Shown here: positions 24,365-31,569 of the stretch, piece after piece
How the letters are laid out: each line of letters starts with the position of its first letter
Numbering within the stretch: position 1 is the first letter of the stretch
Made by a program: the position numbers and the translations under genes
Source: Variovorax ginsengisoli
GTDB lineage: Bacteria > Pseudomonadota > Gammaproteobacteria > Burkholderiales > Burkholderiaceae_C
Reading direction: 5' to 3'
Assembly: GCF_030811835.1 (NCBI RefSeq)
Contig: NZ_JAUSRO010000012.1
Coordinates: 62,001 to 126,000 of the forward strand
Length of the DNA stretch: 64,000 nt
Notes under the pieces: generated by a model
The model's input: only the letters and a program-made list of their open reading frames with translations
Told to the model about the DNA's origin: nothing
The model's database searches: none

Positions 24365-25924
24365 TCAGGACTTGGCAGCGGCCTTGCCAACGGACTGCGC
24401 GAGCAGGTAGCCGGCCATGTGCGGCTTGAGCGCCAGCGTTTTCTTGAACAGCAGCGTCTGCACCTGCTGATAGAGCGGCAGCACCAGCGCGTTGTCGGCA
24501 ACGTATCTGTCGACCTTCTTCCAGCCGGCCAGGCGCTTGGCTTCGTCCTTCTCGCCCCAGAGCGGCCCGATCATTGCGTCGAGTTCCTTGGACTTCCATC
24601 CCGAATGCGGGCTCGGGCCGAACATGGCGAAGCCGGTGGAATCGTTGGGGTCGCCGATGGCGTTGCCCCAGTTGTAGAAAGCCATCGGCGCGAGCTTGTG
24701 GCCCAGGCGCAGCTCGAAGTGCTTGGCGATCTCGTAGACCTCGATCTCGGCCTCGATGCCGACCTTGCGCCACATGCCCACGATGGCCTGCACCGTCTCG
24801 TAGTCCTTGGGCAGATAGCCGCGCGTCGTCTGGATCTTGAACTTCACCGGCTTGGCCACGCTGAAACCCGACTTGGCCAGCAGCGCCTTGGCCAGTTCCG
24901 GGTCGTACTTGACCTGGATGCCCGCATCGAAAGCCGCGTACTGCGGCGCCTGCAGGGTGTCGATGGCCACGCCGTAGCCGCGCAGCAGCCGCTTGACGAT
25001 CGCCTGCTTGTCGACCGCATGCACCGCCGCCTTGCGCACGTTGTCGTCGAGCATCGGCGCCACGTCGGTGATGAAGATCATGGCGATATCGGTGATCGGC
25101 GAACTCACGCCGCTCAGGTGCGGCAGCGCCTTCAGGCGGTCGAACTCCTCGAAGGGCACGCCCAGCGTGACATCGGACTTGCCGCTCTCGATCTCGGCCA
25201 CGCGCGCACTTGGATCCGTCACGAACTTGATGGTCACGTTCCGGAAAGCCGGCTTCGGTCCCCAGTATTTGTCGAAGGCCTTGAGCCGGAGGTAAGAGCC
25301 CTGCACGAACTCGTCGATCATGTAGGGACCCGAGCCGATGGGCTTTTTCTCGAAGCCGGCTGCACCGACCTTCTCGTAATAGGCCTGCGGAATCATGAAG
25401 CCGGTGAGGAAGGCCATCCACTTGAAATAGTCGGCCACGTACTGCTTGACGTCGGCCGTGATGCGGTCGCCCTGGATCTGGAAGTTGTCCACGCTCGACC
25501 AGATGATGCCGGCCACCGGGTTGCCCGACTTCGGGTCGCCCGCGCGCTTGAGGTTCCACACCACGTCGGCCGCCGTCACCGGCGTGCCGTCATGCCAGAG
25601 TGCGCCGGCGCGCAACTCGATCTCGATCTTCGTCTTGTCGGCATTCCAGCCCCACTTGCTCAACAGGCCCGGCTGGAAGGAAAGGTCCGCGGCCTGGTCG
25701 ATGTAGGTATCGAACACCGCCTTCCATATGCCCTGGATCGACGGATTGACGGCCGACGGGCCGGTGGTCGGATCCCAGCTGGGCAAGCCCACGTTGTAGG
25801 CAATGGTGAGCGTGTCGGCCTGCTGTGCACTGGCTGGCGCGAGCAGCAACCCCGCGAGCGGGCCGCCGACGAGCGCGGCTCCGCCAGTGGCCTGGATGAA
25901 ACGACGGCGATCGAATTCGGACAT
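24365..25924 (-). CDS. ABC transporter substrate-binding protein, family 5 (peptide/nickel type)
   Basis: Receptor of the importer encoded downstream. The 519-residue precursor starts with a twin-arginine signal, DRRRFIQATGG, followed by a hydrophobic region and an AxA site near residue 33, so export of a folded protein is likely. The SBP_bac_5 fold is shown by YNVGLPSWDPTT, RAGALWHDGTPVTAADVVWNLKRA, PIGSGPYMI and VRKAAVHAVDKQAIV. Family members bind peptides, opines, glutathione, metals or other solutes, so the ligand is open. The VOC gene lies 79 bases upstream on the same strand and may be the first gene of the operon. Confidence 0.92.
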   Translation of the reverse strand: MSEFDRRRFIQATGGAALVGGPLAGLLLAPASAQQADTLTIAYNVGLPSWDPTTGPSAVNPSIQGIWKAVFDTYIDQAADLSFQPGLLSKWGWNADKTKIEIELRAGALWHDGTPVTAADVVWNLKRAGDPKSGNPVAGIIWSSVDNFQIQGDRITADVKQYVADYFKWMAFLTGFMIPQAYYEKVGAAGFEKKPIGSGPYMIDEFVQGSYLRLKAFDKYWGPKPAFRNVTIKFVTDPSARVAEIESGKSDVTLGVPFEEFDRLKALPHLSGVSSPITDIAMIFITDVAPMLDDNVRKAAVHAVDKQAIVKRLLRGYGVAIDTLQAPQYAAFDAGIQVKYDPELAKALLAKSGFSVAKPVKFKIQTTRGYLPKDYETVQAIVGMWRKVGIEAEIEVYEIAKHFELRLGHKLAPMAFYNWGNAIGDPNDSTGFAMFGPSPHSGWKSKELDAMIGPLWGEKDEAKRLAGWKKVDRYVADNALVLPLYQQVQTLLFKKTLALKPHMAGYLLAQSVGKAAAKS

Positions 25925-26003
25925 GGGAGCTTTCTGGAAGAATGAATCGAAGATGCAGGCAAGGGCACAGATGGAGCCGTCGGTGCGCCGTGCGCCCGGG
26001 GTG

Positions 26004-26552
26004 CTATTGGTCGGGTGCCTTGGGCGTCCACAGCACCGTGGGCGACGCGGCTTCGTACGCCATGCCGCGCGGATAGCTGATGAGTTCCAGCTGCAGGCCC
26101 CACGGCGCGAGAAAGTAGTTGATGACCTGGCCTGCGGCCGGCCCTTCGGTCACAGGCAAAGGCCCGGCCAGCACGGTCACACCGCGCGCCTTCAGGTACG
26201 CCACGGCGGCATCGATGTCATCGACGTAGAACGCCAGGTGGTGTCCGCCAATGTCGCTGTTACTGGGTACCGCCTGACGCTGGTCGGGTGCGCTGTACTG
26301 GAAGAGCTCGATGTTCGACCCCATGCCGCAACGCAGCAGCGCGATCTGCTCGACCACCGCGCGCGGATGCACGTTGAGCGTGTCGGCCATGAAGCTGCCG
26401 GTATCGTCGCGAAAGGGTCCGAAGGTGGTGGCGAGCTCGCAGCCCACCACGTCGACGAAGAAGTCGATGGCCGCCTGCAGGTCTGGCACGGTGATGCCGA
26501 TGTGGTCCTGCCCGCGAAGGCTGGGAATGCCGCGTTGTGTCGTGCTTTTCAT
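26004..26552 (-). CDS. VOC-family (glyoxalase/dioxygenase-fold) protein
   Basis: A 182-residue protein with two vicinal-oxygen-chelate repeats. The metal-site residues are visible: the histidine in GQDHIGITVPDLQAAIDFF, a histidine in GGHHLAFYVDDIDAAVAYL, and the glutamate in LQLELIS. The segment FLAPWGLQLELISYPRG is close to that of ring-cleavage or lactoylglutathione-like enzymes, but the reaction is not clear. It is the first gene of the leftward unit that leads into the peptide-type importer, and it is divergent from the dienelactone hydrolase fusion gene, so it may act on a compound the importer brings in. Confidence 0.87.
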   Translation of the reverse strand: MKSTTQRGIPSLRGQDHIGITVPDLQAAIDFFVDVVGCELATTFGPFRDDTGSFMADTLNVHPRAVVEQIALLRCGMGSNIELFQYSAPDQRQAVPSNSDIGGHHLAFYVDDIDAAVAYLKARGVTVLAGPLPVTEGPAAGQVINYFLAPWGLQLELISYPRGMAYEAASPTVLWTPKAPDQ

Positions 26553-26621
26553 GTCGATTACAAAGCTCTGGGGTCAATGGGCAATGAACCACTGCAAGCA
26601 GCTTTCGCGCCAGCAAAAACT

Positions 26622-26652
26622 ACTTTACGCCTAAACATTCGGAGCGTAAAGT
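26622..26652. promoter_or_regulatory. 9-bp inverted repeat, probable operator in a divergent promoter region
   Basis: ACTTTACGC at 26622-26630 and GCGTAAAGT at 26644-26652 are perfect inverted copies separated by 13 bases. They lie in the 235-base gap between the leftward VOC gene and the rightward hydrolase gene. Half-site spacing of about two helical turns fits a dimeric regulator. No regulator gene is next to it. Confidence 0.5.
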
Positions 26653-26787
26653 TTCATTCGATGCTGCACTGCGGCGCCTGTTGTGGCACGCTCTGCGACG
26701 TTGACATCCAACATCCCCACGACGGGGCACGACGGCGCGTCTGCGCCCCGCATTCAACACGCACCCCACCTTTCTGGAGCAATTCAC

Positions 26788-28005
26788 ATGGCAGGTCAGT
26801 ACATCGACATGAAGGCTGCGGACGGCAGCGGCAGCTTTCGCGGCTACCTTGCAACACCGGCCTCGGGCAAGGGCCCCGGCCTCGTGCTCGCGCAGGAGAT
26901 CTTCGGCGTGAACAGCACCATGCGCGACGTGGCCGACTACTACGCCGAAGAAGGCTACGTGGTGCTGGTGCCCGACATCTTCTGGCGCCAGGAACCCAAC
27001 GTCGAGCTCGGCTACACCGAAGCCGACTGGCAGCGGGCCTTCGGCTTCTTCCAGGGCTTCGACGAAGCCAAGGGCATGGAGGACATCCAGACGGCCATCG
27101 ACACGCTGCGCGCGCGCACCGAGGTCGGCAACGGCAAGGTCGGCGTGCTGGGCTTCTGCCTGGGTGGCAAGCTGGCCTACCTGGCGGCCTGCCGCACTGA
27201 CGCCGACGTGTCGGTCGGCTACTACGGCGTGGGCATCGACGCGGCACTCGGCGAAGCCGACCGGATCAAGGCGCCGCTGGTGCTGCACATCGCCGAACTC
27301 GACAAGTTCTGCCCGCCGGAGGCGCGCAACCACATCGTCGATGCGTTGAAAGACCACGCCCAAGTCACGCTGCACGTGTACGCCGGTCAGGACCATGCCT
27401 TTGCCCGCGTGGGCGGCGAGCACTACCACCGCCCGTCGGCGCTGATGGCGCACGAACGCACCATCGCGGCGCTCAAGGATGCCATGGGCCCGCACTTCGA
27501 CCTCTCGGCGCTGTGGGATAAGCACTGCGAGTACGAGTTCGGCACGCGCAACGTCGACGACACCATGTCGACCATGGTGGCCGAGCCCTACGTCAACCAC
27601 ATCCCGACCATGACCGGCGGCGTGGGCTACAAGAACCTGCACGCGTTCTACACGAACCATTTCGTCAACAGCAATCCGCCCGACACGGCGCTGGTGCCGA
27701 TCTCACGCACGGTCGGTGCGACCCAGGTGGTCGACGAAATGCTGTTCAGCTTCACCCACACGACCGAGATCCCGTGGATGCTGCCGGGCGTGGCGCCCAC
27801 GGGCAAGCGCGTGGAAGTACCGCTGCTGGCCGTCGTCAACTTCCGCGGCGACAAGCTCTACCACGAGCACATCTACTGGGACCAGGCCAGTGTGCTGGTA
27901 CAGGTCGGCCTGCTCGACCCGAAGCTGCTGCCCATCGCAGGCATCGAGACGGCGCGCAAGCTGCTCGACGAAACGTTGCCCTCGAATGAGCTGATGAAAA
28001 AGTAG
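26788..28005 (+). CDS. Fusion of dienelactone hydrolase and NTF2/SnoaL-like domain
   Basis: A 405-residue two-domain protein. Residues 1-235 are a dienelactone hydrolase (carboxymethylenebutenolidase) with the full catalytic triad Cys124 in GFCLGGK, Asp172 in ELDKFCPPE and His203 in GQDHAF, plus Glu37 in LAQEIFGVN. Residues of about 245-400 match the NTF2-like/SnoaL group seen as separate proteins elsewhere (EPYVNHIPTMTGG, LHAFYTNHFV, FSFTHTTEIPWMLPG). DLH acts in chlorocatechol and related aromatic degradation; the added domain may bind or process the product. TGGAG precedes the ATG at 26788 closely. The hairpin at 28021-28049 ends the gene. Confidence 0.88.
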   Translation: MAGQYIDMKAADGSGSFRGYLATPASGKGPGLVLAQEIFGVNSTMRDVADYYAEEGYVVLVPDIFWRQEPNVELGYTEADWQRAFGFFQGFDEAKGMEDIQTAIDTLRARTEVGNGKVGVLGFCLGGKLAYLAACRTDADVSVGYYGVGIDAALGEADRIKAPLVLHIAELDKFCPPEARNHIVDALKDHAQVTLHVYAGQDHAFARVGGEHYHRPSALMAHERTIAALKDAMGPHFDLSALWDKHCEYEFGTRNVDDTMSTMVAEPYVNHIPTMTGGVGYKNLHAFYTNHFVNSNPPDTALVPISRTVGATQVVDEMLFSFTHTTEIPWMLPGVAPTGKRVEVPLLAVVNFRGDKLYHEHIYWDQASVLVQVGLLDPKLLPIAGIETARKLLDETLPSNELMKK

Positions 28006-28020
28006 CTCGCAGTCACCCAT

Positions 28021-28049
28021 GACAAAGGCCCGCAACGCGGGCCTTTGTC
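28021..28049. terminator. Strong hairpin between convergent genes
   Basis: A 13-pair perfect stem, GACAAAGGCCCGC/GCGGGCCTTTGTC with loop AAC, lies between the convergent hydrolase and monooxygenase genes. There is no long T-run after it, but the stem itself ends in CTTTGTC, so termination in both directions is plausible. Confidence 0.75.
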
Positions 28050-28069
28050 GTTGCCGCGTGCCAGCGCGG

Positions 28070-29548
28070 TCAGCCGGCGGCGTGCCGTTGCAGCAGCCTG
28101 CGCGTCGCCACCTGGTAGTCGCGCGGGTCGATCGGCCCCAGCCACTGCCTGAAGCGCGTGAGGGCGCCCAACTGCAGATTCATGTCCTGCAGCAGTTCGT
28201 CGATGTTGTGCACCGAGAACGGGATGATGTTGGTTCCCTTGGAATGCTTGCCGTCGGTACGCTCTTCCATCCAGGCCAGACGGCGGTCGATCCACGCTTC
28301 CTGTTGGGCACGGGGCGGCAGTTGCAAGCCGCCGCGAAGCCAATCGCCGAGCCACAGCGCCCCGATCTCGCAATTGAGCTGGCTGAAGAAGGACGAGTTG
28401 TAGCCATTGAACGCGAGCCGCGGCACGTCGGTCGGCAGCATCGAGCGGTAAAGGCGGAAGTTACCCGCAGCGTCGGTGACACGCGCCATCGTGGCCGCGT
28501 CGAGAAACGGCACCTGCTGCTGCCAGCCGGTGCCGCACACCACGATCTCGGCCGGTACGGTATCGCCGTTCGACAGCGTGGCTCGGCCGGGCTGCAGTGC
28601 CTGGATGCTCGCCTGCGTGACCTTCAACCGGCCGGCGGCCACCTTCTCATAGAAGCCATCGGTCACCAGGCTCACCGTGCTGCGCGCGATGGTCTCCAGC
28701 GGCGTGCCGGGATGCAACCCGATCTCGCGCAGCTTGAGCTGGCGCGTGACCACCGATTCCACGCTGCCGAGCATCGCGTCGCGCACCGGCTTGCCCGGCC
28801 CATGCAGGAATTTCTCGAAGCCCTTGAGTTCGATGTAGCGAAACAACGCCTCGCCCATCCGCGTGAGGAGGAGGAACTTGTAGTTCAGCACGTTCATGAA
28901 CTTCTTCGGAATCTTCCAGATGAGCGTGCGTGCCAGCACTGTCGTGCTGGCGCTGGTCTGGGCAATGGCATTGGCCACATCGCAAGACGACTTGCCGTAG
29001 CCAACCACCAGCACATGCCTGTCCTTGGCGTCGCTCTCCTGGTTGAACTGGCTCGTGTGGCAAATGCGACCGCCCGCTGCCACGAAGGCTTCCTGCCCCG
29101 CATAGGTCGGCACGGCCGGTTCGCTGAAGATGCCGTTGCAGACGATGAGCTGGTCGAAGCGGAACTGGCGCCGTTCACCGCGCTCGATGTCGCGCACCGC
29201 CACCGTCCACTGCAATGCCTGCTCGTCGAACACGGCGCTCACCACCTCGGTGTTCAAGGCGATGTGCTGCGCCAGCCCGAAGTGATCGACATAGCCTTGC
29301 ATGTAGGCCTGCACCTGTTCGCCCGAGGGCCACTCCGGATAGCTTGCCGGCATCGGATAGTCCGACAGCGCATAGGTGCTGCGCACGTTCTGGGTGGTCA
29401 GGCCCGGATAGCGGCGCGATGCAGCCCACACACCGCCGACCTCCGCCTCCTTTTCGAACACCTGCACCTGGAAGCCCAGCGCCTTCAGTATCTTGGCGGT
29501 GCTCAGCCCCGCGAAGCCGGCACCCACGATGCCCACGGTCTTGATCAT
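28070..29548 (-). CDS. Class B flavin-containing monooxygenase-like protein
   Basis: NAD(P)H- and FAD-dependent oxygenase of 492 residues. The FAD site GIVGAGFAGLSTA is at the N terminus, followed by FEKEAEVGGVW and TYALSDYPMP. A second Rossmann site, VVGYGKSSCDVA, would bind NADPH. The FMO/BVMO fingerprint (FxGxxxHxxxF/Y) is present as AGGRICHTSQF, with the first aromatic residue missing. A start at 29563 would overlap the SDR stop by four bases, but GAGGG at 29557-29561 is well spaced for the ATG at 29548. It forms a two-gene unit with the SDR and could oxidise a ketone, sulfide or amine; the substrate is unknown. Confidence 0.87.
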   Translation of the reverse strand: MIKTVGIVGAGFAGLSTAKILKALGFQVQVFEKEAEVGGVWAASRRYPGLTTQNVRSTYALSDYPMPASYPEWPSGEQVQAYMQGYVDHFGLAQHIALNTEVVSAVFDEQALQWTVAVRDIERGERRQFRFDQLIVCNGIFSEPAVPTYAGQEAFVAAGGRICHTSQFNQESDAKDRHVLVVGYGKSSCDVANAIAQTSASTTVLARTLIWKIPKKFMNVLNYKFLLLTRMGEALFRYIELKGFEKFLHGPGKPVRDAMLGSVESVVTRQLKLREIGLHPGTPLETIARSTVSLVTDGFYEKVAAGRLKVTQASIQALQPGRATLSNGDTVPAEIVVCGTGWQQQVPFLDAATMARVTDAAGNFRLYRSMLPTDVPRLAFNGYNSSFFSQLNCEIGALWLGDWLRGGLQLPPRAQQEAWIDRRLAWMEERTDGKHSKGTNIIPFSVHNIDELLQDMNLQLGALTRFRQWLGPIDPRDYQVATRRLLQRHAAG

Positions 29549-29559
29549 GGTGGCCGCCC

Positions 29560-30360
29560 TCATGCCATGAGCTTCGGGATCGCCGGCTCGTGCGACTCCG
29601 GCCCCATGGCAGAGTAGCCACCGTCGCAGGCGTAGTCGGCACCCGTCACGAAGCTCGCCAGGCCCGAGCAGAGGAACAGCACCACGTTGGCTACCTCCTG
29701 CGGATCGCCAACACGGCGCAGCATGTGAAAGGGCGCCGCCACGCGGTCGGTCTTCGCACGATCGCCCTCGGTCAGCTGGTTCATGATGGCCGACCAGGTC
29801 CAGCCCGGCGACACGCTGTTCACACGAACGCCCTCGCCCGCCAAGTCCATCGCCATGCTGCGTGTGAGCTGCACCATCGCCGCCTTGCTCACCGGGTAAA
29901 GCCAGCGGCCCGTTTGTGCAACGCCCGAGGAAATGCTCGTGAAGTTGACGACTGCGCCACCGCCAGCCTCGCGAAAGTGCGGTCGCACCGCCTGCAGCAT
30001 CGCCACGGCACTGACCAGGTTGACGTCCAGCGCCGCTAGCCAGTCGGCACGCGGCGATTCGATGCCGTTGTCCAGGTAGGAGCAAGCCAGATTGACGAGG
30101 ATGTGCACGCCCCCATGCTGCGCGGCGGCCTCGGCCACGCAGGCGCCGACCTGGGCGTCGTCGGTGATGTCGGTCGCGCGAAAGCGCACTCCCTCGCCCA
30201 GCGCGTCGGCCAATGCCTGGCCACCGGCCGCGTCGATGTCGGCCACCATCACCTTCACACCGGCCTGGTGCAGCGCGCGCACCACGGCAGCGCCGATGAG
30301 CGTGGCACCGCCCGTGACGATGGCACTCTTGCCCTGCAGGTCTTCGAATCCGTTGAACAT
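29560..30360 (-). CDS. Short-chain dehydrogenase/reductase with an altered glycine motif
   Basis: A 266-residue NAD(P)-dependent oxidoreductase. The catalytic Tyr-x-x-x-Lys is in LYPVSKAAM, with the serine in FTSISSG. The cofactor motif TGxxxGxG reads TGGATLIG, so the middle glycine is replaced by leucine. The usual NNAG is NLACS. Such variants exist in active SDRs, but coenzyme binding may differ. The end GADYACDGGYSAMG is the standard C-terminal turn. AGAGG precedes the ATG at 30360. It is the first gene of the SDR-monooxygenase unit, divergent from the AraC-type regulator. Confidence 0.9.
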   Translation of the reverse strand: MFNGFEDLQGKSAIVTGGATLIGAAVVRALHQAGVKVMVADIDAAGGQALADALGEGVRFRATDITDDAQVGACVAEAAAQHGGVHILVNLACSYLDNGIESPRADWLAALDVNLVSAVAMLQAVRPHFREAGGGAVVNFTSISSGVAQTGRWLYPVSKAAMVQLTRSMAMDLAGEGVRVNSVSPGWTWSAIMNQLTEGDRAKTDRVAAPFHMLRRVGDPQEVANVVLFLCSGLASFVTGADYACDGGYSAMGPESHEPAIPKLMA

Positions 30361-30393
30361 GGTCTGTCCTCTTGTTGCATGGAGAAATGCAGG

Positions 30394-30463
30394 ATAGAAA
30401 GCCAGACGGGCCGGCACTGTCCGCGAAACGACGGGCCTGTGCAGCAAACGCAGTTCTTTCTAT
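30394..30463. promoter_or_regulatory. Operator-like repeats between the SDR and AraC-type genes
   Basis: The 183-base gap holds two patterns. ATAGAAAG at 30394-30401 and CTTTCTAT at 30456-30463 are perfect inverted copies. Between them GACGGGCC occurs twice in the same orientation, at 30405-30412 and 30430-30437, offset by 25 bases. Direct half-sites between a regulator and its divergent target are what AraC-family activators use. The assignment is unproven. Confidence 0.35.
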
Positions 30464-30543
30464 GGGTGATGCGTGCGGCACGGTCATGCCGGCCCGCCGC
30501 TTGCTTGGTTGCAGGCAGCCCACCGTCCCCGAGGCTCCACACC

Positions 30544-31569
30544 ATGGACATCGCTCTTCGTCGCCCCGCCGCATTGCCGCTTGCGCCCTACCGACTGTTC
30601 GACAGCCAGGACCTGGAAGAGACCCGCGACTTCGTCTCACGCGTGTTCTGCCCGCACGAGCTGGCCACCACGCGGCCTCGGCAACGCCTGGACGCCTGCC
30701 ACCACAGTGCATTGCTGCATCGGGACGCGAGCCTGAACTACGTGCAGTACGGCCCGGGTGTGGACATCCACCCGGGTTGCCTGCGCGACTTCTTCCTGCT
30801 GCAGATTCCGCTGCGTGGAGGCGCCGATGTGCGCTGCGGGCCGCAACACATGCAGGCCGACCCGCGCACCGCTTCCCTCGCGTCCCCCACCGAGCCGCTC
30901 GGCATGCGCTGGCACGACGACAGTCCGCACCTCATCCTCAAGCTGTCGCGCACGGCCATGCAGCAGCAGCTCGAGCAGTTGGCGCAGCGGCCGGCCAGCC
31001 GCCCGCTGGTCTTCGACCTGGCGGTGCCGCTGGACACGCCAGCGCTCGTGCCGGTCCACAGCTTCATCCGCTGCCTGCGCGACTCGCTGGACACCGGCCA
31101 TGCATTTGCCGGCAGCCCGCTGGCCATGCAGGCCGAGGGCTACCTCATGGCCAGCCTGCTGCTGTGCCTGCCGCACAACCATGCCGACATGTTGCACGAC
31201 GGCCCTCGGCGCGACGTGGTGCCACGCACCGTGCGCCGCGCCAAGGCCTGGCTGACCGATCGGCTCGACCTGCCGGTGACGCTGGCCGAGCTGTGCGCGC
31301 ATGTCGGCGTGAGCGCCCGAGCCCTGCAGACCGCCTTTCGCGCGCATTGCGGCGAGAGTCCGATGGAGTTCCTGCGCCACGCACGCCTGGAACGCGTACG
31401 CAGCGAGCTGCGTGCCGCCGCATGCCAGGGCGAACCGCTGCAGGTGGCGTCACTGGCCGCGCGCTACGGCTTCATGCATGCAGGCCGTTTTTCGACCGAC
31501 TACCGACGGCGCTTCGGCGAATCCCCCTCGCAGACGCTGCGAGGCCAGCCTCCTAAAATGGGCCGGTGA
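30544..31569 (+). CDS. AraC-family transcriptional regulator
   Basis: A 341-residue regulator with an N-terminal AraC-binding-like sensor domain (residues 1-220; the FCPHELATTRP and YVQYGPGVDIHPGCLRDFFLLQIPLRGGA stretches) and a C-terminal pair of helix-turn-helix motifs. The DNA-binding part includes LPVTLAELCAHVGVSARALQTAFRAHCGESPMEFLRHARLERVR and VASLAARYGFMHAGRFSTDYRRRFGESP, the family signature. This subgroup includes regulators of aromatic and other catabolic operons. It most likely activates the divergent SDR-monooxygenase pair. Its stop overlaps the mutL start as GTGA. Confidence 0.92.
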   Translation: MDIALRRPAALPLAPYRLFDSQDLEETRDFVSRVFCPHELATTRPRQRLDACHHSALLHRDASLNYVQYGPGVDIHPGCLRDFFLLQIPLRGGADVRCGPQHMQADPRTASLASPTEPLGMRWHDDSPHLILKLSRTAMQQQLEQLAQRPASRPLVFDLAVPLDTPALVPVHSFIRCLRDSLDTGHAFAGSPLAMQAEGYLMASLLLCLPHNHADMLHDGPRRDVVPRTVRRAKAWLTDRLDLPVTLAELCAHVGVSARALQTAFRAHCGESPMEFLRHARLERVRSELRAAACQGEPLQVASLAARYGFMHAGRFSTDYRRRFGESPSQTLRGQPPKMGR

